NCBI RefSeq assembly: GCF_947500985.1
Contig: NZ_CANMTX010000003.1
Coordinates: forward strand, 248,001-312,000
Source of the DNA: an uncultured Maribacter sp.
GTDB taxonomy: Bacteria > Bacteroidota > Bacteroidia > Flavobacteriales > Flavobacteriaceae
Reading direction: 5' to 3'
Length of the DNA stretch: 64,000 nucleotides
Made by a program: the position numbers and the translations under genes. Shown here piece by piece: positions 10,145 through 18,865 of this stretch (position 1 is its first letter; each line of letters begins with the position of its first letter). The notes below the pieces were generated by a model. That model had not been told where the DNA came from and did not search any database. It worked only from the letters and a program-made list of their open reading frames with translations.

Positions 10145-11186
10145 ACGTTCCATCTTCAAAAATCACTTTATAATCAGAATCAAATAATATTGAAGGCAAA
10201 TAATAATCTGTAGAAATTACTTGCGCTCCAGATGCCTTTGCCTTTTCAAACTTTTCATAATCATTTGTTCTTGCTTCTTTAGTACTGGCATCTGCCCTTG
10301 TACGAACCATATATCCTATAGAAACCAGTTCTTTTATATACGCTAACTCTTTAATAGGGTTATTTACAATTCTAAATGCAGCTTCTGAATTACCTTCTTT
10401 ACTATTCACAAAAAGCATTCTCCCTTTTAACGCTTCATGACCTAATAAGTAGTTATTAATTCTCTCCTCCTTTTCGTCCAGAACAAATAAAAACTTTCCT
10501 TTTACGCTATTTAAACTTGGCCATCCTTTTGTCAAAACAGCTTTTTCAAGAGAATCAAAATCCCCCCTAACATCATCGGGAGTTATTAATTGACTGGCAG
10601 GCAATACACTTTTTATTTCATCATCAAGCGCATCTAAGGCATTTTTATCAAACAGTAACGGCTCTCTTGTTTGCGGTACTTTTTGATCTTTAGTATTAAT
10701 AAGGATGATTACAGGTGTGTGATTTGGATTATTATCTGACCAGTTTCTCAACGCCAATAATCCGTCTTTGAACAAAAGGTAGTGACTTCTAAAATCAATA
10801 TCTTGAACATGAAACATTTTTAGTCCGGGTTGTTTTAGCTTTTCTTCCACGTCATAAGCTAAAGGCTCTTGACCAAGAGATTTTACTATCTCTAATCCCT
10901 TAGGGTTAGAAAAATGTCCTCCTTTTGGGTCATAAAAAACATCTAACTCTAAATTCCGTAAACCTAAATTCAATTGTTCCTCCAAAGAAATATGGGTGTA
11001 TTGCAAGCTTTCCATTTTCTTTGGCTCAAGGGTATGTAAATAGTCAAATAAAGGTGCTTCAATGGCTATTTTGTATGAATTGTGACTACCAATTATTTGA
11101 ATATCGCTTAGTGTTACCTCATTACTTTTACAGCTAACAAATACAAAAACTAAAAGCATTATAAAAAAAGTAGCGAGCTGTTTCAT
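10122..11186 (-). CDS. Ca2+-dependent PI-PLC-like phosphodiesterase, lipoprotein
   Basis: The 354-residue protein has a lipobox Cys19 (FVFVSCKSN). Its TIM-barrel phosphodiesterase pattern resembles the Ca2+-dependent phosphoinositide phospholipase C family known from Streptomyces: IIGSHNSYK with probable catalytic H35, GLRNLELDVFYD with acidic metal ligands E81/D83, and MFHVQDID with a second probable catalytic H127. Family members cleave the phosphodiester of phosphatidylinositol. In this locus the target could be an inositol-phosphate-linked glycan or lipid; this is inferred, not shown. It lies 2 nt downstream of GH3 and overlaps GH115, inside one transcript. Confidence 0.8.
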   Translation of the reverse strand: MKQLATFFIMLLVFVFVSCKSNEVTLSDIQIIGSHNSYKIAIEAPLFDYLHTLEPKKMESLQYTHISLEEQLNLGLRNLELDVFYDPKGGHFSNPKGLEIVKSLGQEPLAYDVEEKLKQPGLKMFHVQDIDFRSHYLLFKDGLLALRNWSDNNPNHTPVIILINTKDQKVPQTREPLLFDKNALDALDDEIKSVLPASQLITPDDVRGDFDSLEKAVLTKGWPSLNSVKGKFLFVLDEKEERINNYLLGHEALKGRMLFVNSKEGNSEAAFRIVNNPIKELAYIKELVSIGYMVRTRADASTKEARTNDYEKFEKAKASGAQVISTDYYLPSILFDSDYKVIFEDGTYEKIKKK

Positions 11187-11188
11187 TA

Positions 11189-13765
11189 TTATAAGGTTTT
11201 TGATGTTTGAAGTCGAATATCTTTAGAAGACGCTCCTATCATAAACTGATACTCTCCATTTTCAAATGTCCATTGTTTAGAATTTTCATCCCAATACTGC
11301 AGGTCATTTTCAGACACTTTAAATTGCACAGTCGTAGATTCGTCTAGAGCTACTTGAATTCTTTCAAACCCTATCAATTTTTTTATCGGTCTTTTTACAG
11401 TAGAATTATTTACGGTATAATATAATTGTACCACCTCATCGCCATTATAATTTCCAATATTTTTAATTGTTGCGGAAATTAAAATACTATCATTTGTAGT
11501 CTTCACTTTTAGTTTATCATATGTAAACTTGGTATAACTTAACCCATAACCAAAGGGATACAATACATCTCCCTTAAAATACATATACGTTCTACCGTTA
11601 GACACTTCATAGTCATCCATATCAGGCAAATCTAAAACCGACTTATAAAACGTAAAAGGCAATCTACCCGCAGGGATATAATCTCCGAATAATACATCTG
11701 CAATGGCAGTACCACCAGCTTCACCAGGATACCATGCATCGACAATTGCAGGTACATTTTCATCTATCCAATTAATAGCCAAAGAGCTCCCTGCAACCAA
11801 AACAATAATTAGATTTTTGTTCTCGGCATATATCTCTTTCAAATAATTGACCTGGTCTTCTGGCAATTCTAAAGAAGTTCTATCGCGTCCTTCCTTTTCA
11901 ATAGATTTATTAATACCCATTACAGCAATCACATAATCACTCTCCTTTGCAACTTGCTTGTCCTCCTTATAAAAATCGTCTGTTGTTGTAGGTACTTCCC
12001 AAAGCAATTGACAAATGGCATCGCCTCCATTATCAAAATACTCTAATTTGATAGCGTATTTTTCACCCGCCTTCATATCTATTGCTACCTGGTCTGTAGT
12101 CATACCACGATTATGCCATTCATCTACCACCAATTCGCCATTCAACCACATTTTAACACCATCATCAGAATTTACTCCAATTTTGTATACTCCTGAAAAA
12201 TTAGGAGTTATGTATCCAGACCAGCGCATAGATTTATGACGAAAATTGGTATAAGTATCTGGCGGATTATTTACCGGATCAAAATTCACCACTTTATCAA
12301 TGCGCGTTTGTGGGGTACCCTCTAAGAATTTGTCATCATAATATTCCCCGTACAAACCAGATTCACCAGTTTGATCATTCACCAAATTTTCAGCTTCAAT
12401 TAAATTTAAGTTTCTAGCCGCCGTTTTCCATTTTACATAAGTGACCTTTGCTTTATCACCGATTTTGTTTCTAATACCTTCTAAAGGAGATATGGGTTTA
12501 ATTACCGGAAGACCACTATAGTCACCAAAAACAACTTGATTAGCATTAAAACCGACAACCGCAATTTTTTTAATTTCGTTTACATTTAAAGGCAAAATAT
12601 CATTTTGATTCTTCAACAAAACCATAGATTGTCTTGATGTTTCCAATGCCAGTTCTTGGTGCTTTTTAGATCCAATTACATCTGGAGAGATTTTGGTATA
12701 TGGGTTATCGTCAACCTTATCAAAAATCCCTAATTTGAAACGAGCGGTTAAAACCCTTTTTACCGCTTTATCTATATTTTCTTGAGACACCAGCCCATTT
12801 TCATATGCCTTTAACAGGTGTTCAGCATAAATATCGTCTCCACACTCCAAATCAAGCCCACCTTCTAAAACTACTTTAGCAGCCTGTTCTTTGGTCGTAA
12901 CATACTTGTGCGATTTCTGAATATAGGTTGGCGCACCACAATCACTAACTACATAACCCTCAAACCCCCATTCATCTCTTAAAACAGTATTCAATAGCCA
13001 ATCATTTGCTGTACTAGGCACCCCATTTAAAGCATTGTATGCACTCATAATAGATTGTGCATTTCCCTCTTGAACAGCCACTTTATATGCAGGAAAATAA
13101 TATTCACGTAAAGATTTTTCTGAAATATTGACGTTGTAAGCAAACCTATTTTCTTCTTGGTTATTGGCTACAAAATGCTTCGGTGTTGATACTACTTTTA
13201 AATATTTATCATCATCGCCTTGTAAACCCTTTACAAAAGAAATTCCTATTCTACTCGTTAAATAGGGGTCTTCACCATAGGTTTCTGGAGTTCTACCCCA
13301 GCGTGGATCTCTAGCCATATTGATCGTTGGCGACCAAAATGTAAGCAAATCACTATAGACATTTTTTTGATCTTTACCTTGGTTATAGAAGTTCCATTTA
13401 CCTCTAGCTTCATCAGAAATAGCCGTAGATACCTCATAAATTAAATCAGGATTCCAAGTCGCTGCTAATGCGATAGCCTGTGGAAAAACCGTAAAACGCC
13501 CTCCTTTAACCACACCATGCAATGCTTCATTACCATGGTAATATTTTTCTATATCTAACCTAGAAATTGCTTCGGCGGTAGAAACCATCATAGAAATTTT
13601 TTCTTCGATAGTTAAGCGCGCTACTAAATCATCTACTCTGGTCTCAAGAGGCAATTCTTGATTTTGAAACGTGTATTTTTCCTGTGAAAAACCTAGGACA
13701 GGAAGGAGTATTAAAGCGACTATGAAACTCTTTTTTATGATCATTCTAAAACTAAAATTATGCAT
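11189..13765 (-). CDS. GH3 beta-glycosidase with inserted PA14 domain
   Basis: This is an 858-residue GH3 enzyme with a signal peptide; Met8 gives a tighter one than Met1 (ATG at 13744). The GH3 N-domain shows NMARDPRWGRTPETYGEDPYL, KHFVANNQEENR and the nucleophile D275 in YVVSDCGAP. A PA14 domain (about 468-590, GLYGEYYDD to CQLLWEVP) is inserted in the second alpha/beta domain. A fibronectin-like C-terminal domain follows (YPFGYGLSYTKF). GH3 members cleave terminal beta-glucose, xylose or similar residues, and the sugar cannot be read from sequence. PA14 insertion often shapes the active site for oligosaccharides. It starts 7 nt after the repaired end of the GH29 gene. Confidence 0.93.
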   Translation of the reverse strand: MHNFSFRMIIKKSFIVALILLPVLGFSQEKYTFQNQELPLETRVDDLVARLTIEEKISMMVSTAEAISRLDIEKYYHGNEALHGVVKGGRFTVFPQAIALAATWNPDLIYEVSTAISDEARGKWNFYNQGKDQKNVYSDLLTFWSPTINMARDPRWGRTPETYGEDPYLTSRIGISFVKGLQGDDDKYLKVVSTPKHFVANNQEENRFAYNVNISEKSLREYYFPAYKVAVQEGNAQSIMSAYNALNGVPSTANDWLLNTVLRDEWGFEGYVVSDCGAPTYIQKSHKYVTTKEQAAKVVLEGGLDLECGDDIYAEHLLKAYENGLVSQENIDKAVKRVLTARFKLGIFDKVDDNPYTKISPDVIGSKKHQELALETSRQSMVLLKNQNDILPLNVNEIKKIAVVGFNANQVVFGDYSGLPVIKPISPLEGIRNKIGDKAKVTYVKWKTAARNLNLIEAENLVNDQTGESGLYGEYYDDKFLEGTPQTRIDKVVNFDPVNNPPDTYTNFRHKSMRWSGYITPNFSGVYKIGVNSDDGVKMWLNGELVVDEWHNRGMTTDQVAIDMKAGEKYAIKLEYFDNGGDAICQLLWEVPTTTDDFYKEDKQVAKESDYVIAVMGINKSIEKEGRDRTSLELPEDQVNYLKEIYAENKNLIIVLVAGSSLAINWIDENVPAIVDAWYPGEAGGTAIADVLFGDYIPAGRLPFTFYKSVLDLPDMDDYEVSNGRTYMYFKGDVLYPFGYGLSYTKFTYDKLKVKTTNDSILISATIKNIGNYNGDEVVQLYYTVNNSTVKRPIKKLIGFERIQVALDESTTVQFKVSENDLQYWDENSKQWTFENGEYQFMIGASSKDIRLQTSKTL

Positions 13766-13772
13766 ACGTTTT

Positions 13773-15192
13773 TTATTTTAACTCAATTCTAAAACCAGAA
13801 ATAGGAATAACTTGATCACTATTCACAGGCATTTTTAATGTAAGACCCTTTGTGGTTTGCTTCCATTTTACATTGTTTGAACTGTCTAGTGGTGTCACCG
13901 ATTTTATTTTAGCTCCGTTTTTTTGTCGCCAATGCTGCAATGGTTACTTCCGCGGTAGTGGTACTGCATACGTAGGCATAAATAAAATTATTCTTTGTTG
14001 TGAATATTACTTCTGGGAAAATGTCTTTAGAAGTACCATCATGCAAATTATCTTTCATGTTATCTTCTTCCTCAGAAGCATTAGTTTCCTCGACGCTCTC
14101 AACAACTTCTGTAAGTCGTTCACTTTGCACGCTCCATGGTTTAGAGCCATAAATGCCTTCAGCATTCTGTTTGATCCAAGAACCTATTTCATTCAATCGT
14201 TCTTGCGCTAAATCTGTAATTTCTCCTTTGGCAGTTGGACCGTTATTTAATAATAAATTTCCTCCTTTACTTACAATTTCTAGAAGTTGTCTGGTCATTA
14301 ATTCTGAAGATTTATAAACGGTATCATACTCAATATATCCCCAGTTTTTTCCCATGGTAATACACGCTTCCCAAGGTTCTACTTCCAAGCCATCAACAAT
14401 TTCTTGCTCGGTAACTTTATAATCCCCAAAACCATGTTTAATACGACTGTTTATAATACAATGAGGTTGTAAATCAAGTATTAACTCTCGCAATTCTTTG
14501 CTTTCTTCAGAACTAATCAATTCTGGAGTATCAAACCACATAACATCAATTTTTCCGTATTGCGTAAGTAATTCTTTTACCTGTGGTTTCACTTTTCGCT
14601 CAAAATACCGACTAAACACTTTTATATCTTCATCTGGAAAATCTACCAAATTACTACGGCCGCCTTTATGCGGCCAATTTGTTGCCACATCAGGGTCTTC
14701 CCAATCACGACCTAAAGAGTAATAAAACCCAAATTTCATGTTGTGCTTATGGCAAGCGGCCACCAATTCTTTCATAGGATCTTTAGAGTAGGGTGTTCTA
14801 CTTTTTATATTGTAATCGTTTGATGGAGAATCAATCATTGCAAAGCCATCATGGTGTTTAGAGGTGATGATGATATATTTCATGCCTGCCTCCTTTGCGG
14901 TAAGCACCCATTTTTCTGCATTGAAATTAGTGGGGTTAAAATCATCTGCAATGATAGCATATTCTTTTAGCGCTATTTTCTCATGAATCATGAAATGCTC
15001 ATTACCTTTTGCTACATGTCCATCCCAATACCCAGCAGTTTGCGAGTATAAACCCCAATGCATAAACATACCAAATTTGGCATCTTTCCACCAGTCCATT
15101 TTATCAGATGATTGGGCTAAGGCACTACTCATAAAAATAATTGCAAAACCTAAACTCAAATAAAAATTTCTACCACAAACATCGTTCTTCAT
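13773..15192 (-). CDS. GH29 alpha-L-fucosidase-type enzyme, frameshifted near the C-terminus
   Basis: A secreted GH29 enzyme (signal peptide to about residue 27). Catalytic-domain motifs are FGMFMHWGLYS, SKHHDGFAM, FYYSLGRDW, MWFDTPE (nucleophile D221), WEACITMG and KGGNLLLNNGP. As written, the frame ends early at 13909 (427 residues). Skipping one base in the seven-A run (complement of 13918-13924) opens a frame of 48 residues (NGAKIKSVTPL ... ISGFRIELK) that stops at 13773. This is a typical GH29 C-terminal beta-sandwich end, and it finishes just before GH3. The extended span is therefore given. Causes could be a sequencing error, a recent indel, or slippage on the A-run. A short acidic insertion (about residues 363-390) is unusual. 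Confidence 0.85.
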
Positions 15193-15227
15193 TGGTCTTT
15201 AGTTTTAAGTTGATGTAACAAAAACTC

Positions 15228-16526
15228 CTATTTCTTTATAAACTCTACATTCGTTATTTTTACCACAATTGGGTTTGGCCATACTTTATCATTATAAAGT
15301 CTTTGCGCTCTACTTATTGAGATCTCCAGTAAATCTTTATGTTGAATATACCTTGATGTAGGTGTGTTTTCTGGCCAATACTCTACTACTAAATCATTCT
15401 GTCCAAGAACCGAAACATTCGTGTATATAGTGGCTTTCATGTTTTTGAGCAAAAAATTCCTCCTAAAACCTTTAAACCAATCTTTTTGCCCGGTAATAAA
15501 CACATATGCGGTGTTTTCATCGGTACCTTTAGTAAACCACATAGCACCATCTTTAACAATAGTAGGTACGGGTCTTACATTTTTTATCCCTTCTTCATTC
15601 ACATACATCCAAAGTGCTATTTCACGCAAGCGCTCTTCTTGTTCTATAGGAATTTCACCGTTAGGTTTAGGACCTATATTCATCAAGAAATTTCCTCCTT
15701 TAGCTCTTATTTCTATCAATTTCTCAATTAACTCGGTTCCGCTTTTATATTCTTCGTGAGTTGGTTTATACTGCCATTGTGTACCCATGGTCATACATGT
15801 TTCCCATGGTCCAGGCATAGCTGTATTTGGTATATTCTGTTCAGGCGTTTTCATTTCTCCACGTGTAACTACAATATTGGAATCCAAAGAATGTACATAT
15901 TTTACAATTGGCGATGTTTTAAAGGCGTCAAAGAAAATTACATCAATAGGTCCGTAATTATTCACTAATTCCTTAACCTGCTTTTTATCATATTCCAATA
16001 AGTCTTCATTTTCGGTAATCTGACTCATTGTACTATTTCTAGAAATAAGTTCACCTTGTTTGTTTAAAAAACTAAAATCTTCAGGAGAAAAATACACTCC
16101 TACTTTAAGTCCTTGTTTGCGTAACGCAGTAAAAAGTTCTCCGGTAATATCCTTACCATATGGGGTATTCATAATATTAAAATCTGTCGTATCAGTATCC
16201 CACATGCAAAACCCATTATGATGTTTGGTGGTGAACACAACATATTCTGCACCAGTTATCTTAAATAATCTTGCCCATTCATCGGCATCAAACTTATCTG
16301 GATAAAACGTTTTAGGAAGTTCATTAAAATACCTGTTCACATAATCATCTGATGCCCCTACTAACGAATGGCTTATTACACTACCCAATTGAGAATCTAA
16401 GCTCCAATGCACAAAAATCCCAAAGCCCATATCCATAAAATCCTGTTCTAGATGTGGCTGATTTTTTAACTGGGTAAAGGCAGTTGTACAAACAAGAAAT
16501 AACAAAACTGATAATTTAAATCTCAT
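15228..16526 (-). CDS. GH29 alpha-L-fucosidase-type enzyme (second copy)
   Basis: This 432-residue secreted enzyme has a signal peptide of about 19 residues. GH29 motifs: FGIFVHWSLDS, TTKHHNGFCMWD, KVGVYFSPED, IDVIFFDAF (probable nucleophile D200), WETCMTMG and KGGNFLMNIGP. It is clearly divergent from the neighbouring GH29; for example FFDAF replaces WFDTP. The pair may therefore act on different linkages or different alpha-fucose/alpha-galactose-type residues. It sits 4 nt after GH92 and 35 nt before the other GH29, in the same transcript. Substrate preference cannot be read from sequence. Confidence 0.9.
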   Translation of the reverse strand: MRFKLSVLLFLVCTTAFTQLKNQPHLEQDFMDMGFGIFVHWSLDSQLGSVISHSLVGASDDYVNRYFNELPKTFYPDKFDADEWARLFKITGAEYVVFTTKHHNGFCMWDTDTTDFNIMNTPYGKDITGELFTALRKQGLKVGVYFSPEDFSFLNKQGELISRNSTMSQITENEDLLEYDKKQVKELVNNYGPIDVIFFDAFKTSPIVKYVHSLDSNIVVTRGEMKTPEQNIPNTAMPGPWETCMTMGTQWQYKPTHEEYKSGTELIEKLIEIRAKGGNFLMNIGPKPNGEIPIEQEERLREIALWMYVNEEGIKNVRPVPTIVKDGAMWFTKGTDENTAYVFITGQKDWFKGFRRNFLLKNMKATIYTNVSVLGQNDLVVEYWPENTPTSRYIQHKDLLEISISRAQRLYNDKVWPNPIVVKITNVEFIKK

Positions 16527-16530
16527 GCTA

Positions 16531-18864
16531 TTATTTTATATTATTGGTCATTTCTAAAATTAGCTTACCCCCTTTTGTAATGTCTTCATGTCTAAGGCTA
16601 TTAGCTTTTAATGACGACCCATTAAACTCAGCTTCTGATATATAAAAATTAGCATCATTATTATTGTTCGCTTTAATGGTGAACATGCCACCATTATAAA
16701 AATCCTTATTCAATTTAATATTGACCTCATCGAAAATTGGACTTCCAATTTGATATTCAGGATTAGCTTCTGTACCTCCGTTCATTTGAAATATTCCAAT
16801 TTTAATAAGTACAGCCAAACTACCCATGAGACCTTGATCTTCATCACCGTTATATCCTGTAGATGGTGACAAGCCACCAAAGACAGTTTTTGCTACTTTT
16901 CTTGACCACAATTGGGTTAAATCTGGTCTATTTAATTGATTAAAAATAAAAGCAGTCTGTATAGAAGGTTGATTACCAAAATTGATTGGAATTCTACTAT
17001 ACTCAGGATGTAATTCTGCTGAATGTGATGTACCTGCCGTAAAACCTAAATCTTCTGCAGTTTCAAACTGTTCATTTAGCTTTTTAATCGCAGCATCTTC
17101 ACCTCCCATTAAGGTTGCTAATCCTTTTATATCATGTGGAACAAACCATGTAGATTGTGCACCGTTAGATTCTATAAATCCATTTTCTGCTTGGTATGGA
17201 TCATAATCCTTCTTCCATTGACCATCAACATCTTTTGGTCGCATCCAACCTATTTGAGTATCGAAAACACTTTTATAGCTCGTAGACCTTTTTATGAAAT
17301 AATCATAATCATCTGTATGCCCCAATCTTTTTGCCAACTGAGCTAAAGTCCAATCTTGATAGGCATATTCCATTGTTAAACTTGCCCCATCTTGATGGCT
17401 ACCAAATTTACCTTCCGGAATAGGGTAAGGTACATAACCTTGATCTATATAATATTTTAAACCACCGCCAACATTTGTTTCGTGCTCATAACCAGATTTA
17501 CCCATAATTCCATAAGGCATATGATTCTTCTTTAAAGCTTTATAAACACCTTCTAAATCATCAGTCAAAATGCCTTTTTGAATAGCGGTCACTATGAAAG
17601 GTGTAGTGCTAGCCCCGGTCATTACATATGTATAATTACCACCTGACGGACCCCTTGGCACCAAACCACCATCTTTATAATACTGAAGTAAGGAATTTGA
17701 AAATTCATCCATAATTTCAGGATACACTAGTCCCCATAATGTATTTAAAGTCCATTGTGCTCCCCAAAAAGAATCTGAGTTATAATGATTGAATTTAGGG
17801 ACACTCTTAGCATCTAATGGCAATTGCCCAACCCTTAACTTATCTCCTGTATTATCAGGATAAGCACCATTAATATCACTTATAACTCTACGTCCTTGCA
17901 AAGCGTGCCATAAGTCTGTATAAAATCTTCTTTGATCTTGCTCAGAGCCACCTTTTACATCTATTCTGCTTAACAGATTATTCCACTCTTTCTTTGCATC
18001 GCTTCTCGTTTCATTAAAATCCCAATCGGGTAATTCAGATGCTATATTAATTGAAGCATTGGTAACAGAGGTATAAGAAATACCAACTTTCATCAGTACA
18101 TCGTTTTTATTGCCATCTAAACTAATTAAATAATTACCCGTTCGTTCATCTTTATCTAACGAAGATATTTCAGTGTTTAGTTCCACTTTAAAATAAGCAG
18201 TCATTGGTTTGGGTCTTCTATGTGTAGACTCCATAATTATATAACCAGACAGTTCATTTTCAGAAATTTGCTCTAAAAAGCCATCTATGTTTTTACTTGG
18301 TCCTAAAAGTGTATTCAAATTAAAAAGAAGTCCTTTCTCCTCTTCATTATCCGGATAAGAATAGTGATGAAAACCGACCCTTTTAGTACTGGTAAGCTGC
18401 GCTTTTATTTGATACCTCTCTAATTCAACCTTATGATAACCTGGTGTCACTACTTCTGTTTCATGACTAAACTTTGAATAAAAATCATTAAAAATATCTT
18501 TTTTAGTTGTGTCATTAATAGTCACTGGCATAACCGAAATACCCGACATTTGCCAAGCATGAATATGACTAAAACCTTTAATCGTATCTGTCTTATATCG
18601 GTAACCACTACCCCAGGCACCTCCTATTTGCGTGTCTGGACTTAAATTGGCCATACCGAACGGACGACTGGCTGAAGTGAAGTAAAACCATCTTGAATTC
18701 TCTGTATCTAATAATGGATAGACCTTAGCAGCATAATCAGTTTCTTCAACAACAACCTTTTTAGTTGTGCTAGGCTGCTCTTTACAAGAAACTAGAAACA
18801 AAAGCGAAATAGCCAGAAACGCAATGCTGTTTTTATATGTTTGAATAAATGTCATTAATTTCAA
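16531..18864 (-). CDS. GH92 exo-alpha-mannosidase, lipoprotein
   Basis: The 777-residue protein has a lipobox (LLFLVSCKEQ). GH92 motifs include PDTQIGGAWGSGYRY, KGFSHIHAWQMSG, DSFWGAQWTLNTLW, GGNYTYVMTGAS, HETNVGGGLKYY, HQDGASLTMEYAYQDW and GDEDQGLMGS. GH92 enzymes are calcium-dependent inverting exo-alpha-mannosidases, often alpha-1,2-specific. It adds alpha-mannose to the sugars this locus can release. The gene begins 1 nt after the GH115-like gene ends and ends 4 nt before the second GH29. Confidence 0.93.
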   Translation of the reverse strand: MKLMTFIQTYKNSIAFLAISLLFLVSCKEQPSTTKKVVVEETDYAAKVYPLLDTENSRWFYFTSASRPFGMANLSPDTQIGGAWGSGYRYKTDTIKGFSHIHAWQMSGISVMPVTINDTTKKDIFNDFYSKFSHETEVVTPGYHKVELERYQIKAQLTSTKRVGFHHYSYPDNEEEKGLLFNLNTLLGPSKNIDGFLEQISENELSGYIIMESTHRRPKPMTAYFKVELNTEISSLDKDERTGNYLISLDGNKNDVLMKVGISYTSVTNASINIASELPDWDFNETRSDAKKEWNNLLSRIDVKGGSEQDQRRFYTDLWHALQGRRVISDINGAYPDNTGDKLRVGQLPLDAKSVPKFNHYNSDSFWGAQWTLNTLWGLVYPEIMDEFSNSLLQYYKDGGLVPRGPSGGNYTYVMTGASTTPFIVTAIQKGILTDDLEGVYKALKKNHMPYGIMGKSGYEHETNVGGGLKYYIDQGYVPYPIPEGKFGSHQDGASLTMEYAYQDWTLAQLAKRLGHTDDYDYFIKRSTSYKSVFDTQIGWMRPKDVDGQWKKDYDPYQAENGFIESNGAQSTWFVPHDIKGLATLMGGEDAAIKKLNEQFETAEDLGFTAGTSHSAELHPEYSRIPINFGNQPSIQTAFIFNQLNRPDLTQLWSRKVAKTVFGGLSPSTGYNGDEDQGLMGSLAVLIKIGIFQMNGGTEANPEYQIGSPIFDEVNIKLNKDFYNGGMFTIKANNNNDANFYISEAEFNGSSLKANSLRHEDITKGGKLILEMTNNIK

Positions 18865-18865
18865 T

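Noticed and set aside
13852-14211. 119-residue plus-strand open frame antisense to the GH29 gene
   Set aside because: It lies opposite well-conserved GH29 coding sequence and has no coherent domain; its length is a side effect of the other strand.
15364-15759. 131-residue plus-strand open frame opposite the second GH29
   Set aside because: It is a shadow of the GH29 reading frame with no start signal or family motif.
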